A stretch of DNA of 64,000 nucleotides from Adlercreutzia equolifaciens (GCF_029076695.1 NZ_JARFIK010000001.1:1178001-1242000); one strand, 5' to 3'; counted from the stretch's first letter, positions 49,256 through 57,511 are shown. Notes: generated from the letters alone by a model not told the origin. A program made the numbers and translations.

Positions 49256-49763
49256 CCTTCCGAGCGGCCGCTGCAAAAGTGCGGTTTTGTAATTTCGTGA
49301 ACTGCGATGGCGAAAATTCGTTTCAAACTGACGATTTTGCATCATTGGCTAGGTTATTTTCCCAGCGATACCGCTCTTTAGCTTCATCCCATCTGGGAAA
49401 ACGTCGAGACGGCTTATCATTTGCTTCCGTTTTGGTCCTGTTGGTGCTGCAAAATCGACCTTTTGTAACGGATTTTCCTCTGCGCGCTTTATGAAATTAC
49501 AAAACCGCACTTTTGCAGCGGCGTGCGCTGGACAACACCTTTGAGGCTGTCGGTTTTCTTTCGTTGGTTGAAGGTGTCGTCTCTCCCATCGTTGTCTTGC
49601 CTGTCGCGACGGGGCTCCTTCTTCCGATGGGGCCCCTTACCCCCGCGGCGACCACGCCTGATGGGCGGCAGCTCCCAGGAGTCTTCCGTGCCCCCTGCTC
49701 TCTTGGTGAACCGCCAATCCGCAGCCAATGGCTAGTGCCCTCGATGACAGCTACGTCCGATGG
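49256..49763. other. 508-bp non-coding stretch holding a MITE-like element
   Basis: No gene is supported. The left half is the MITE-like element at 49267-49522. The right half (49523-49763) is GC-rich, ends at the slipin stop, and shows only low-complexity Arg/Lys- or Pro-rich frames; it may be decayed sequence. No terminator with T-run was identified. Confidence 0.5.
49267..49522. mobile_element. 256-bp MITE-like element with perfect 30-bp terminal inverted repeats
   Basis: The left end (49267-49296, starting GCCGCTGCAAAAGTGCGG) is the exact reverse complement of the right end (49493-49522, ending CCGCACTTTTGCAGCGGC). The interior is AT-richer and holds a second, nested pair CGATTTTGCA / TGCAAAATCG. 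No transposase frame is present, so it is non-autonomous. It lies directly after hepT. No target duplication could be defined with confidence. Confidence 0.75.
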
Positions 49764-50738
49764 CTACCTTGTTCGCGCGCCTTCGCGGGCGGCTTCCTCG
49801 GTGAAGCCGTCGACGTAGGCGCTGGGCACTACCATGGTGCTGCCGGCTTCCTTGATGCCCTCGTTCAGCAGGTGCATGGATCGCAGGCGGAAGGCAATCT
49901 CGTCGTCGCGATAGATGTCGGCGGCCTCATGAAGCATGGCGGCAATATCCTGCTCCACCTCGGCCAGCACCACGCGGGCGTCGCGCTCGCGCTCGGCACG
50001 GGCCTCGGCGGACATGGACTCCTGCAGTTCCTTGGGAATGACAATGTCGCGGATTTCTACGAACAGGATGGACACGCCCCAGGTGCTCGTCTTCTCTTCG
50101 ATGGCGCGCTTCAGCTCGTCGTCCAGCTGCACGCGGCGCATGGCCACGTCAGCCACGTTCTTGCGGCCGATGGCGTCGCGCAGGGCGGTTTGGGCGGCCA
50201 TGGCCACGGAGTCGTAGTAGTCCTCTACCTCCAGGCAGGCCTTCTTCGGATCCCATACGTTCCAGAACACGGCGGCGTCCACGTTGATGGGCACCAAGTC
50301 GGCGGTGAGGGTTTCCTCGGCGCCGAAACCCGTGAGCATGATGCGCTGGTCGGCGTGAAGGGCAATGTGATCGATGAAGGGGATGGTGTAGTACAGGCCC
50401 GGCCCTGCGGTGCGCTGGTAATTGCCGAAGCGCAGAATGACCACGCGCTCCCATTGCGGCGCGATGCGGATGGTGAAGATAGCCAAAACAGCCAGGACAA
50501 CGGCAATGCAGACAATCCAGATGTCGATGCCGCCCGTGAGCGCGAAGCCGATAGCGCCCACCAGCAGAAACACCACAACAAACAGAGCGGCCGAGAATAC
50601 GATCGAGGCATTGTCGTCGGTGTGCTTGGTTTTCGGCGAGCTGTAGCGCTCAATGACGGGACGGTCGAAGGCCGCGTCGGCGCGATCGGCGCGTTCGCCG
50701 CGACCAAAGCGACGCCCGGTCTTAGTGCTTTCCGTCAT
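49764..50738 (-). CDS. Slipin (SPFH/stomatin-like) membrane protein
   Basis: About 324 residues. Two hydrophobic helices (about 45-95: SIVFSAALFVVVFLLVGAIG, IDIWIVCIAVVLAVLAIF) anchor an SPFH/Band 7 domain: WERVVILRFGNYQRTAGPGL, IPFIDHIALHADQRI, VPINVDAAVFWNVWDPKKA, AAQTALRDAIGRKNVADV and WGVSILFVEIRDIVIPKELQ. The C-terminus is helical and forms the oligomer. Slipins organise membrane microdomains, often with an NfeD-type protease, which is absent here. Its ATG overlaps the end of the GntR gene by 17 bp, so both are in one operon. Confidence 0.92.
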   Translation of the reverse strand: MTESTKTGRRFGRGERADRADAAFDRPVIERYSSPKTKHTDDNASIVFSAALFVVVFLLVGAIGFALTGGIDIWIVCIAVVLAVLAIFTIRIAPQWERVVILRFGNYQRTAGPGLYYTIPFIDHIALHADQRIMLTGFGAEETLTADLVPINVDAAVFWNVWDPKKACLEVEDYYDSVAMAAQTALRDAIGRKNVADVAMRRVQLDDELKRAIEEKTSTWGVSILFVEIRDIVIPKELQESMSAEARAERERDARVVLAEVEQDIAAMLHEAADIYRDDEIAFRLRSMHLLNEGIKEAGSTMVVPSAYVDGFTEEAAREGARTR

Positions 50739-51309
50739 AGTATTCCCTCTTCTCGTTGGCGGCGGCCGCGGCCTCGTCGGACTTGGCCTGCACGATGCCA
50801 GTAAGGCGACGCTGGATGTCGCGGAAGGACAGACCGCAGGCACGATACTCTTCGATGCACTGTTCGGCCAGGGCGTCCACTGCGCTTTCGGGCGAATCGT
50901 CAACCGTGACATTTTTCTGCACGTACATGCCGCGGCCGCGGACAGAGACAATGAGGCCGCTCGTTTCCAGATCGCGGTAGGCTTTCGACACCGTGTTGTA
51001 GTTCAGGCGCGCCTCGGCGGAAAGGCTGCGCAGGCTGGGCAATTGCTCGCCAGCCTTGAAGTGGCCGGTGCGAATGAGGTGCGCCAGGCGATTGCGCAGC
51101 TGCACCCACAGGGGCAGGTCGGAGGACTCGTCGATGGCGAAAAGGCGCTCGTCGTGGGCGTCGTCGGTAGCGGCCGTCCCTTCGGGCGTGCCAGAGGCTG
51201 CCAAAGGCACGCGAGCCTCGCGGCCTTCGGGAGGCGTCTCGCTGGCGGCTTCGAAGCGGTTCGGCTCGACATCCGCAATTTTCGCATCGACCATATTGCT
51301 GGCATTCAT
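50722..51309 (-). CDS. GntR family transcriptional regulator (YtrA-like)
   Basis: About 195 residues. A polar N-terminal extension of about 58 residues precedes a GntR winged helix: PLWVQLRNRLAHLIRTGHFK, AGEQLPSLRSLSAEARLNYN, TVSKAYRDLETSGLIVSVRG. The C-terminus is a short helical segment (about 60 residues), typical of the YtrA subfamily that controls membrane-protein or transporter operons. Its ATG lies 1 bp after the NrfD stop, and the slipin start overlaps its end. GTG 51324 inside nrfD is an alternative start. Target unknown; autoregulation of the three-gene operon is likely. Confidence 0.88.
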   Translation of the reverse strand: MNASNMVDAKIADVEPNRFEAASETPPEGREARVPLAASGTPEGTAATDDAHDERLFAIDESSDLPLWVQLRNRLAHLIRTGHFKAGEQLPSLRSLSAEARLNYNTVSKAYRDLETSGLIVSVRGRGMYVQKNVTVDDSPESAVDALAEQCIEEYRACGLSFRDIQRRLTGIVQAKSDEAAAAANEKREYYDGKH

Positions 51310-51310
51310 C

Positions 51311-52183
51311 TCAATGCACCCCACAGACAATAACGCTCCAACGTAGACAAAAAGCGCCGATCAGGCAGAGAAAATCGGACACGGGTATAGCGCGCTGCTC
51401 CTTGCGAAGCAGCGTATAGCTCTCGAGCAGGAAGGGTATCACGATCCCGAAGCCCACGGCTCCCACAAGGGCGGTGGAAAGCACGTTTGGTGCGAGCAGC
51501 GTCTCGATGGCGAGAGCTGCGCTGGGGTTGAGCCAGGCGCTCAGGCAGAACGCAACCAGGAAAGCACCCTCTAAAAGAAGGCAGGCAAGGTGCCAGCGTT
51601 GCAGCGGCCGCAGGGCGTTAAGAGAGCGCGTTTGGCCCTGGGCCAGATAATCGACAAGCATGATGACGGAAAGGCCCGACGAAAGCGCCGAGAAGAAAAA
51701 CAGCCCGATGAGCGTGAGGGTGTGCCAAAGGGGAACGCCCAGGTTGCTGTAGAGGAACACGCCGGTATAGCCCATGGCAAGAGCCGCGACGGGCACGCAC
51801 AAAAGCTCAAGTGCTGCCTTGATGCGGCCGCCAAGGATGCGCAGGTGAAAGAGGTTGGCTAGAGAAAGAAGCAGCCCTATCAGCAGAAGAAGCGCCAGGG
51901 AGGCTGCGCCAAAGGTGAGCACGGTGGGGTGCGGCAGAAGAAAAATGAGCATCATGCGACGGGGGTGCTCCAAGTCCCACAGAAGACACGAAAGGGCCAC
52001 GGCCAGCACGATGGTGCTCAGCGGGTAGACGATGGACTTCAGAGAACGGAAGGCTCCGCGCAATTCATCAGAGCGATGGGGGTGCCGTTGATGGAAGGCG
52101 AGGCTCCAAAGAGCCATGACCAGGAACGAGCCGCCGGCAGCCCCGCCTAGGAACAAATAGGCTATGATCAGCGTTCCGTACAT
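51311..52183 (-). CDS. NrfD/PsrC family membrane anchor subunit
   Basis: About 290 residues with eight or nine membrane helices. The N-terminus GTLIIAYLFLGGAAGGSFLV is the family signature, followed by LLWDLEHPRRMMLIFLLPHP. NrfD-type subunits take electrons from menaquinol and pass them to a 4Fe-4S subunit and molybdoenzyme outside the membrane. The gene is divergent from molybdoenzyme cluster 2, so it is probably that enzyme's quinol-oxidising anchor; cluster 1 lacks one and might share it. ATG 52183 with AGGGGG. First gene of the nrfD-gntR-slipin operon. Confidence 0.88.
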   Translation of the reverse strand: MYGTLIIAYLFLGGAAGGSFLVMALWSLAFHQRHPHRSDELRGAFRSLKSIVYPLSTIVLAVALSCLLWDLEHPRRMMLIFLLPHPTVLTFGAASLALLLLIGLLLSLANLFHLRILGGRIKAALELLCVPVAALAMGYTGVFLYSNLGVPLWHTLTLIGLFFFSALSSGLSVIMLVDYLAQGQTRSLNALRPLQRWHLACLLLEGAFLVAFCLSAWLNPSAALAIETLLAPNVLSTALVGAVGFGIVIPFLLESYTLLRKEQRAIPVSDFLCLIGAFCLRWSVIVCGVH

Positions 52184-52260
52184 GGTCCCCCTGGATTGAC
52201 GACACATCCCCTCATGAATGCATTATCCACGAAGATGCGCTGTTCTGGAATAGTGCAGCA

Positions 52261-52320
52261 CTGAATCACTTTACTATGTCGGCAAAACCTATTGACTGAT
52301 TTACTGAACCACTATAGTAT
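52261..52320 (+). promoter_or_regulatory. Promoter and 17-bp direct repeats upstream of molybdoenzyme cluster 2
   Basis: TTGACT (52292-52297), 17-bp spacer, TAGTAT (52315-52320) is a good promoter. CTGAATCACTTTACTAT (52261-52277) and CTGAACCACTATAGTAT (52304-52320) match at 14 of 17 positions, 43 bp apart, and the second overlaps the -10 box. They look like paired regulator sites in the divergent nrfD/cluster 2 spacer. Confidence 0.5.
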
Positions 52321-52437
52321 ATCAGTTAGGGAAATCGATCCGGACGGTTTCTAGGAGAAAGAAAGGTTCCGGGTTGCTTGTGTGCTTGAGTTCTGCACCG
52401 GGGGATTCACGGAACGAAACACATGAAGGGGGAGATT

Positions 52438-55101
52438 ATGGAGACTCCACACGGGTCTGCTACGATGGACACCATGAGCCGTCGTTCCTTCGTTAAAGCT
52501 GGTAGTGCCATTGCCGCCTCTGCAGCGGCCTTGTCGGCCTTTGGCTGCGCACCGGGCACCACCGTCGAGGAGGACGAAACGGCCGGTGTCACCGAACTGG
52601 CTATCACGAACCCCGAAGAGGGCGGGGAATGGGTTGCGGCAGCTTGCTGGCACAACTGTGGCGGCCGCTGCATGAACAAGGTCATGGTGAAAGACGGCGT
52701 AGTCGTCCGTCAGAAGACTGACGACACCCATGAAGACAGCGCGGAGTACCCTCAGCAGCGCGGCTGCGTTCGCGGCAAGGCCCAGCAGCAGCAGTGCTTC
52801 GGTGCCGACCGTCTGATGCATCCTCTCAAGCGCAAAGGCTGGCAGCCCGGCGGCGGAGAGAATTCCAACGGCGAGATGCGCGGCAAGGACGAGTGGGAAG
52901 TCATTAGCTGGGATGAGGCCATCAGCCTGGCCTGCCAGGAGATTAAGCGCATTAGCGACGAGTACGGCCCCACGGGTTTCTATTGCAAGTCGCCTGATCC
53001 TACCATCAATTTGATGTGCGGTTGCGTGCGCGGCTGGGATACCACTTCGCATGGCACGTACACGTTGGGCTGCGACATGATTGGCCTTCCTCCGGTGGAT
53101 TGCGGCAAGGCCAACGATCGCTTCGATCTGCCGAATGCCGACTACATCATTCTTTATTCGTCGAACCCCACGTGGTCCGCAGCTGGCACCCCGACGTACT
53201 ACTTTATCCAGGCTAAGGAGTCGGGCACGAAGTTTGTTTCCATTGATCCGCTGTTCAACGCTTCGGCCCAGATGCTGGATGCCGACTGGATTCCCGTCCG
53301 CAATGGTACCGACATGGCGTTCATGCTTGCCACGGCCTATGAGATGCTGCGCTTGGACGAAGAAGAGGGCAACATCATCGACTGGGACTTCCTGAACACC
53401 TATACGGTCGGTTTTGATGCCGACCATATGCCGGCCGATGCAAAGATTAAAGAGAATCTCAAAGACTATATTCTGGGTGCTTACGACGACACCCCCAAAA
53501 CTCCGGAGTGGGCTGAGCCGATTTGCGGCGTCAAACCCGAGCAGGTGACGGCGTTCGCGCGCATCCTGGGCAAAGAGAACAAGACCATGCTCCTGCACAA
53601 CTACGGCATGGTGCGCTGCAATGGTGCCGAAATGATCCCGCAGATGCTCATGGCTCTTGGCGCCATGGGTGGCCACATGGGCAAATCGGGTCACGCTACG
53701 GGCGGCAATTACCATGCCGATTGCGGCAACTACGGTCCGAGTCTTGTGGCCGCGGGACGCGCTGAAATGCCCGTTACTGAGAACCCGGTGAGCACCGGCG
53801 TTCGTCAGCCTCAGCTGTATCAGCTCATTTTGAACGGCGGCGGGGACGTGGTTGATGTCTCGAACTCTTACGGTTCGTTCCATGAGCCTATTCCCACCAC
53901 GCTTGGTCCCATCAAGGGTATCTTCCATGTCACTGATGCCACTCTGCAGACGTCGCTGAATCAGAAAGAGGGCATTGAGGCGCACCGTGCGGTGGAGTTC
54001 GTGCTTACTCGTGCTCAGTTTATGACCACGAACGCCCTTTATTCGGACATCGTGCTGCCGGTGACAACCGAGTGGGAGCGTGTGGGAAGCGTGACTAGCT
54101 GCAACCGTGAGTTCGTGTACTGCTACTCGCAGGTCACCGAGCCCATTGGCGAGGCTAAGACCGATCAGGAAATCGGTACGCTGCTCCTTGAGGGCATGGG
54201 CATTGATCCTGCTCTGGCTTACGGCAAATCCGAACAGCAGCAGTTCTTCGAGCAAATTGCGGGCAGCACCATCATGGGCGACGACGGCGAGATGGCGCCT
54301 CTCGTTACCATTACGGCTGAGGATATTGCCGAGTGGGGTGTTGACGGTCAGCCGCAGGAAGGCGTGGTGAGCCTTACCGACTTTATCTCGAACGGCGGCT
54401 ATCAGTACCAGCGCACTCCCGACGACGGTCATGGATACATCGGCTACGCGGACTTCGTTTCTGATCCTGTGGCCAATCCGCTCACGAGTGCCAGTGGCAA
54501 GCTGGAGATTTACTGCCAGGCTCGCTATGACCTGATGGCCTCTTACGGTTTCCCGGGTATCGAGGACTATAAGCCTTACCCCACGTACGTCGTGCCTTGC
54601 GTGGGCTACGAATCGACGTTCGAAGGTGGCAAGATCGGCGGGAAGCGCAGCGAGTATCCTTACCTCATGTACAACCCGCATTACCTGCGTCGCTCGCACT
54701 CGGTCTTCGATAACTGCGCTTGGTTGCGCGAAACCTGGGGCAATCCGGTGTTCCTGAACCGAGACGATGCCAAAGAGAAGGGCATCGCAGAAGGTGACAC
54801 GGTGCTCATTAGCACGAAGGCGGGCCAGGGTCTGCGCCGGGCGGCCATTCTCGATATTCTGATGCCTGGCGTTGTAGGCGTTCCGCATGGCGCCTGGGTC
54901 GATGTTGACGAGGAGACGGGTATCGATCGCGCGGGCTCCGACAATTACTTGTTGGGTGCCGAGTACGGCGGATTTGGCGTGTCGGGTTACAACAACTACG
55001 TCTGCAACATTGAGAAATACGATGGGGAGCCCATCGGTCTGGACTGCGATGTTGCGCCGCGCCTGATTGCTGGCGCAACGGTTGCTGAGCCGACGGCGTA
55101 A
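52438..55101 (+). CDS. Tat-exported molybdopterin oxidoreductase, DMSO reductase family, catalytic subunit (cluster 2)
   Basis: About 887 residues. The Tat signal SRRSFVKAGSAIAASAAALS ends in a lipobox-like FGC. The [4Fe-4S] motif AACWHNCGGRCMNKV...RGCVRGKAQ has the same C-x3-C-x3-C...C spacing as cluster 1. Molybdopterin domains include SNPTWSAAGTPTYYF, LPVTTEWERVGSVTS and a C-terminal GIAEGDTVLISTKAGQGLRR. It is paralogous to the cluster 1 enzyme but clearly diverged; the substrate is unknown (S-/N-oxide reductase or another anaerobic reductase). 4Fe-4S and TorD genes follow and an NrfD anchor is divergent. ATG 52438 (AGGGGG, 5-nt spacing) chosen over 52423. Confidence 0.9.
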   Translation: METPHGSATMDTMSRRSFVKAGSAIAASAAALSAFGCAPGTTVEEDETAGVTELAITNPEEGGEWVAAACWHNCGGRCMNKVMVKDGVVVRQKTDDTHEDSAEYPQQRGCVRGKAQQQQCFGADRLMHPLKRKGWQPGGGENSNGEMRGKDEWEVISWDEAISLACQEIKRISDEYGPTGFYCKSPDPTINLMCGCVRGWDTTSHGTYTLGCDMIGLPPVDCGKANDRFDLPNADYIILYSSNPTWSAAGTPTYYFIQAKESGTKFVSIDPLFNASAQMLDADWIPVRNGTDMAFMLATAYEMLRLDEEEGNIIDWDFLNTYTVGFDADHMPADAKIKENLKDYILGAYDDTPKTPEWAEPICGVKPEQVTAFARILGKENKTMLLHNYGMVRCNGAEMIPQMLMALGAMGGHMGKSGHATGGNYHADCGNYGPSLVAAGRAEMPVTENPVSTGVRQPQLYQLILNGGGDVVDVSNSYGSFHEPIPTTLGPIKGIFHVTDATLQTSLNQKEGIEAHRAVEFVLTRAQFMTTNALYSDIVLPVTTEWERVGSVTSCNREFVYCYSQVTEPIGEAKTDQEIGTLLLEGMGIDPALAYGKSEQQQFFEQIAGSTIMGDDGEMAPLVTITAEDIAEWGVDGQPQEGVVSLTDFISNGGYQYQRTPDDGHGYIGYADFVSDPVANPLTSASGKLEIYCQARYDLMASYGFPGIEDYKPYPTYVVPCVGYESTFEGGKIGGKRSEYPYLMYNPHYLRRSHSVFDNCAWLRETWGNPVFLNRDDAKEKGIAEGDTVLISTKAGQGLRRAAILDILMPGVVGVPHGAWVDVDEETGIDRAGSDNYLLGAEYGGFGVSGYNNYVCNIEKYDGEPIGLDCDVAPRLIAGATVAEPTA

Positions 55102-55117
55102 GCGAGGGGTGAATACA

Positions 55118-55693
55118 ATGGCTATTGGATTCTACGTTGACGTGACGCGCTGCACGGGATGCCGTGCCTGCGAGGTTGCCTGCAAAGATAAAAACCGCTT
55201 GAGCGGCGGTATGCGCTTCCGTAACGCTCACACTTATTCGGTGGGAAGCTTCCCGGACGTCCGGGCGTTCTCCTGCACCTTCAGCTGCAATCATTGCGAT
55301 GAGCCGGCTTGTGTGGCCAACTGCCCGACGGGGGCTATGTTCAAGTCCGAGGACGGCGCGGTGCTCCATCAGGATGATGTGTGCATCGGCTGCAAGACCT
55401 GCGTGAACAGCTGTCCCTATCAGGTTCCGGTCATCGACGAGGAGCAGGGCATTTCGCGCAAGTGCGACAGCTGCATCGCCATCCGTACCGCTAGCGGTCA
55501 GCCGGCATGCGTTGCCGGCTGCCCCAATCGCGCCCTGGACTTCGGCGAGATCGAGGACTTGAAGGCGAAGTACGGTGAGGACCTGGTGAACGAAACCACG
55601 GTGCATCCCGATCCCAGCATGACGGGCCCCAGCCTGCTCATCAAGGTGAAGGACGCTGCCACTACCGGTGAGCCCACCGAGGTGGCTTGGTAG
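55118..55693 (+). CDS. 4Fe-4S dicluster electron-transfer subunit, DmsB-like (cluster 2)
   Basis: About 191 residues with four ferredoxin motifs: RCTGCRACEVACK, SCNHCDEPACVANCPTGA, CIGCKTCVNSCPYQ and KCDSCIAIRTASG...CVAGCPNRAL. It is a paralogue of the cluster 1 subunit. It would accept electrons from the divergent NrfD protein and feed the catalytic subunit encoded 16 bp upstream. ATG 55118 with GCGAGGGGTG. A terminator-like hairpin lies between it and the chaperone gene. Confidence 0.93.
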   Translation: MAIGFYVDVTRCTGCRACEVACKDKNRLSGGMRFRNAHTYSVGSFPDVRAFSCTFSCNHCDEPACVANCPTGAMFKSEDGAVLHQDDVCIGCKTCVNSCPYQVPVIDEEQGISRKCDSCIAIRTASGQPACVAGCPNRALDFGEIEDLKAKYGEDLVNETTVHPDPSMTGPSLLIKVKDAATTGEPTEVAW

Positions 55694-55700
55694 AAGCACG

Positions 55701-55733
55701 AAGGGTCGCCCGGCTTAGTCGGGCGACCCTTTT
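55701..55733 (+). terminator. Terminator-like hairpin inside molybdoenzyme cluster 2
   Basis: AAGGGTCGCCCG (55701-55712), 7-nt loop, CGGGCGACCCTT (55720-55731) followed by TT. It stands between the 4Fe-4S and TorD genes, so it should lower chaperone expression relative to the structural subunits or stabilise the upstream mRNA. Confidence 0.7.
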
Positions 55734-55752
55734 GGAAGAGGGGGAGATGGTG

Positions 55753-56442
55753 ATGTTTTCTGCTGAAGAGGCCCTGGAGGCTCTTGCGGCCCGGGTGTAC
55801 GCGTATCGCGTGCTGCACATTGTGTTCGGAAGCGAGCCGACCGAACAGGAACTGCAGCTTCTGAAGAGTCCGGAGACGCTTCAGGCATGCCAGGCGCTTG
55901 CGGCGGTGGGTTATCCTGTAGAATCGCTCATTGATCAGGTGGGTCTCAAGGATGAGGCGGTTTCTGAAGCGTCGACCACCGAGCTTTTGCGCAACCAGTT
56001 TACGCGCCTGTTCGCGGTACCCGGGGACAGCTACGTGAAGCCGTGGGAATCGGTGTACGTGGGCAAAACCGACGTTCTGTTCACGCAGGTTACCCTTGAT
56101 GTGCGCAGCCGCTACGAGGCTCTAGGCTTCAAAGCGCAGGAGAAGGGTCATTTCCCCGAAGACCATCTCTCGATGATGCTCGATTTCATGGGCGCCGTGG
56201 CCGAGCGGGCCTACGAAGCGGCCGCGAGTGGGGATGACGCTGAGGCGCAGCGCCTGGTTGAGGCGCAAGTTGCATTTGCCCAGCAGCATTTGGCCAACTG
56301 GCTGCCACTCTTTTGCGAGGCTCTGGAAGCGAAGGACGCTACGGGTTTCTTCGCGGCCTACGCTCAGGTCACGCGTGCTTTTGTAGAGGCCGATCAAGCT
56401 CTTGCCAGCCAGCTCGTCGCTTCACTGTCGAGCAACGAATAA
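55753..56442 (+). CDS. TorD/DmsD family molybdoenzyme chaperone (cluster 2)
   Basis: About 229 residues, helical, with family landmarks ARVYAYRVLHIVFGSEPTEQ, LLRNQFTRLFAVPG, VKPWESVYVGK, VRSRYEALGF and PEDHLSMMLDFMGAVAERAY. It is more diverged from the cluster 1 chaperone than the 4Fe-4S subunits are from each other, consistent with matching a specific signal peptide. ATG 55753 preferred: AGGGGGAG ends 6 nt before it and abuts the in-frame ATG 55747. Confidence 0.88.
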   Translation: MFSAEEALEALAARVYAYRVLHIVFGSEPTEQELQLLKSPETLQACQALAAVGYPVESLIDQVGLKDEAVSEASTTELLRNQFTRLFAVPGDSYVKPWESVYVGKTDVLFTQVTLDVRSRYEALGFKAQEKGHFPEDHLSMMLDFMGAVAERAYEAAASGDDAEAQRLVEAQVAFAQQHLANWLPLFCEALEAKDATGFFAAYAQVTRAFVEADQALASQLVASLSSNE

Positions 56443-56458
56443 CTGCACCCCCTCCTTC

Positions 56459-56495
56459 GCCCGCCATGCGCCCCTCCCAGCATGGCGGGCTTTTT
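56459..56495 (+). terminator. Rho-independent terminator after cluster 2
   Basis: GCCCGCCATG (56459-56468) pairs with CATGGCGGGC (56481-56490), followed by TTTTT. A classic terminator 17 bp after the torD stop. Confidence 0.85.
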
Positions 56496-56592
56496 GCGGT
56501 CGAATGCAATTCTGGGCTCCTCATAGAGAGCGTGGAAATTGACAGTTGGGAAAATAGCAAACATTTGTTCTTTAAATAGTCTTGGTAACTGC

Positions 56593-56598
56593 TATAGT
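56593..56598 (+). promoter_or_regulatory. -10 box of the higBA-type operon
   Basis: TATAGT about 80 bp upstream of the toxin start, in a clearly AT-richer stretch. The best -35 is TTTAAA 16 bp upstream, which is weak. Confidence 0.35.
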
Positions 56599-56676
56599 GG
56601 GGCGAGAATTGAGAAGAGGCTGGGTGTGCCCTAACTTCCTCCCGGAAGGACAGCCATAAAGGGAGGAGGTACGGTG

Positions 56677-57108
56677 GTGCAAAATACCTCATCGCAAAAT
56701 ATACCAATTGACTACTATACGAAAAACCGTATAATTAAGTGGGAAGTAGACCTCAGCCGAATTGTTGACTGGCTAGATTCTCTCGACGATGAAACTGTGC
56801 AATTGGTTTTGGCGGCAATCGATCTGCTGGCTGATAAGGGTCCGGCTCTCAAGCGGCCTTTCGTTGGCTCGGTCGAGGGGTCGCGCTTTCGCAACATGAA
56901 AGAGCTGCGACCGGGATCTACGAGGAAATCTGAAATTCGCATCCTCTTCGCGTTCGATCCTGGTAGGCGTGCAATCATGTTGTTTGCGGGCGACAAGCAG
57001 CGCTGGTGGAACAAATGGTATCGGCGAGCTATTCCCTTGGCTGATAGGCTGTATCAAGAGCATCTCGATGATTTGGCGAAAAGAGGGCAACGTAATGGTG
57101 ACTGTTGA
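56677..57108 (+). CDS. HigB/RelE-type toxin (phage-derived Gp49-like family)
   Basis: About 143 residues. The RelE/HigB-like core runs from DLSRIVDWLDSLDDETVQLV through ADKGPALKRPFVGSVEGSRF, RNMKELRPGS, SEIRILFAFDPGRRAIML and FAGDKQRWWNKWYRRAIPLA. Relatives cleave mRNA on the ribosome. The order toxin first, XRE antitoxin second is the HigBA arrangement. GTG 56677 chosen (7 nt after GGAGG); GTG 56674 is also possible. Local sequence is AT-richer than the flanks, suggesting horizontal acquisition. Confidence 0.87.
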   Translation: MQNTSSQNIPIDYYTKNRIIKWEVDLSRIVDWLDSLDDETVQLVLAAIDLLADKGPALKRPFVGSVEGSRFRNMKELRPGSTRKSEIRILFAFDPGRRAIMLFAGDKQRWWNKWYRRAIPLADRLYQEHLDDLAKRGQRNGDC

Positions 57109-57424
57109 CGAGTACATTGATCGGCGTGGGCTTGATCGCGCTGCTGTCGCTAAGGAAAAGGAGCGACTCGAGGCTAAACTTGAGGCCTATGAACTTGCGG
57201 AGATTCGCAAAGAGGCGGGGCTCACTCAGATTCAAATGGCGGAAAGCATGGGGGTCAGCCAGAAACGCATTTCTGAAATTGAGCATGGCAAGGCGGGCGC
57301 CATTAAGCTAAGTACGCTCGAGCGCTATGCCGCTGCATTGGGGGGAAGGCTGCGGGTAGAGATCGAGTGCCCAGCCGCTGACGGCACGGTGCGCTCGCTT
57401 CCTGTTCCTCTGGTTTCCTGCTAG
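57095..57424 (+). CDS. HigA-type XRE antitoxin
   Basis: About 109 residues. A helical N-terminus (VDEYIDRRGLDRAAVAKEKE) precedes an XRE helix-turn-helix: LAEIRKEAGLTQIQMAESMG, VSQKRISEIEHGKAGAIKLS. The short C-terminus (LGGRLRVEIECPAADG) is typical of antitoxins paired with Gp49-like toxins. Its ATG overlaps the toxin's last codons by 14 bp with AGAGGG upstream, so the pair is translationally coupled. It should neutralise the toxin and repress the operon. Confidence 0.88.
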   Translation: MVTVDEYIDRRGLDRAAVAKEKERLEAKLEAYELAEIRKEAGLTQIQMAESMGVSQKRISEIEHGKAGAIKLSTLERYAAALGGRLRVEIECPAADGTVRSLPVPLVSC

Positions 57425-57511
57425 GGATGGAGCGGCTGCAGTTTGCGGTGGCTTTTTCCTGGCGAAAAAACGGAGCAGAATTCGGTGTTGACTCTTTGCC
57501 AAGGAGGCGTC

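Noticed and set aside
49489-49728. 79-codon minus-strand TTG frame, Arg/Lys-rich
   Set aside because: No ribosome site, overlaps the MITE terminal repeat, and composition is low-complexity.
52351-54888. 845-codon minus-strand frame opposite molybdoenzyme 2
   Set aside because: Antisense shadow of the molybdopterin oxidoreductase; no domain recognised.
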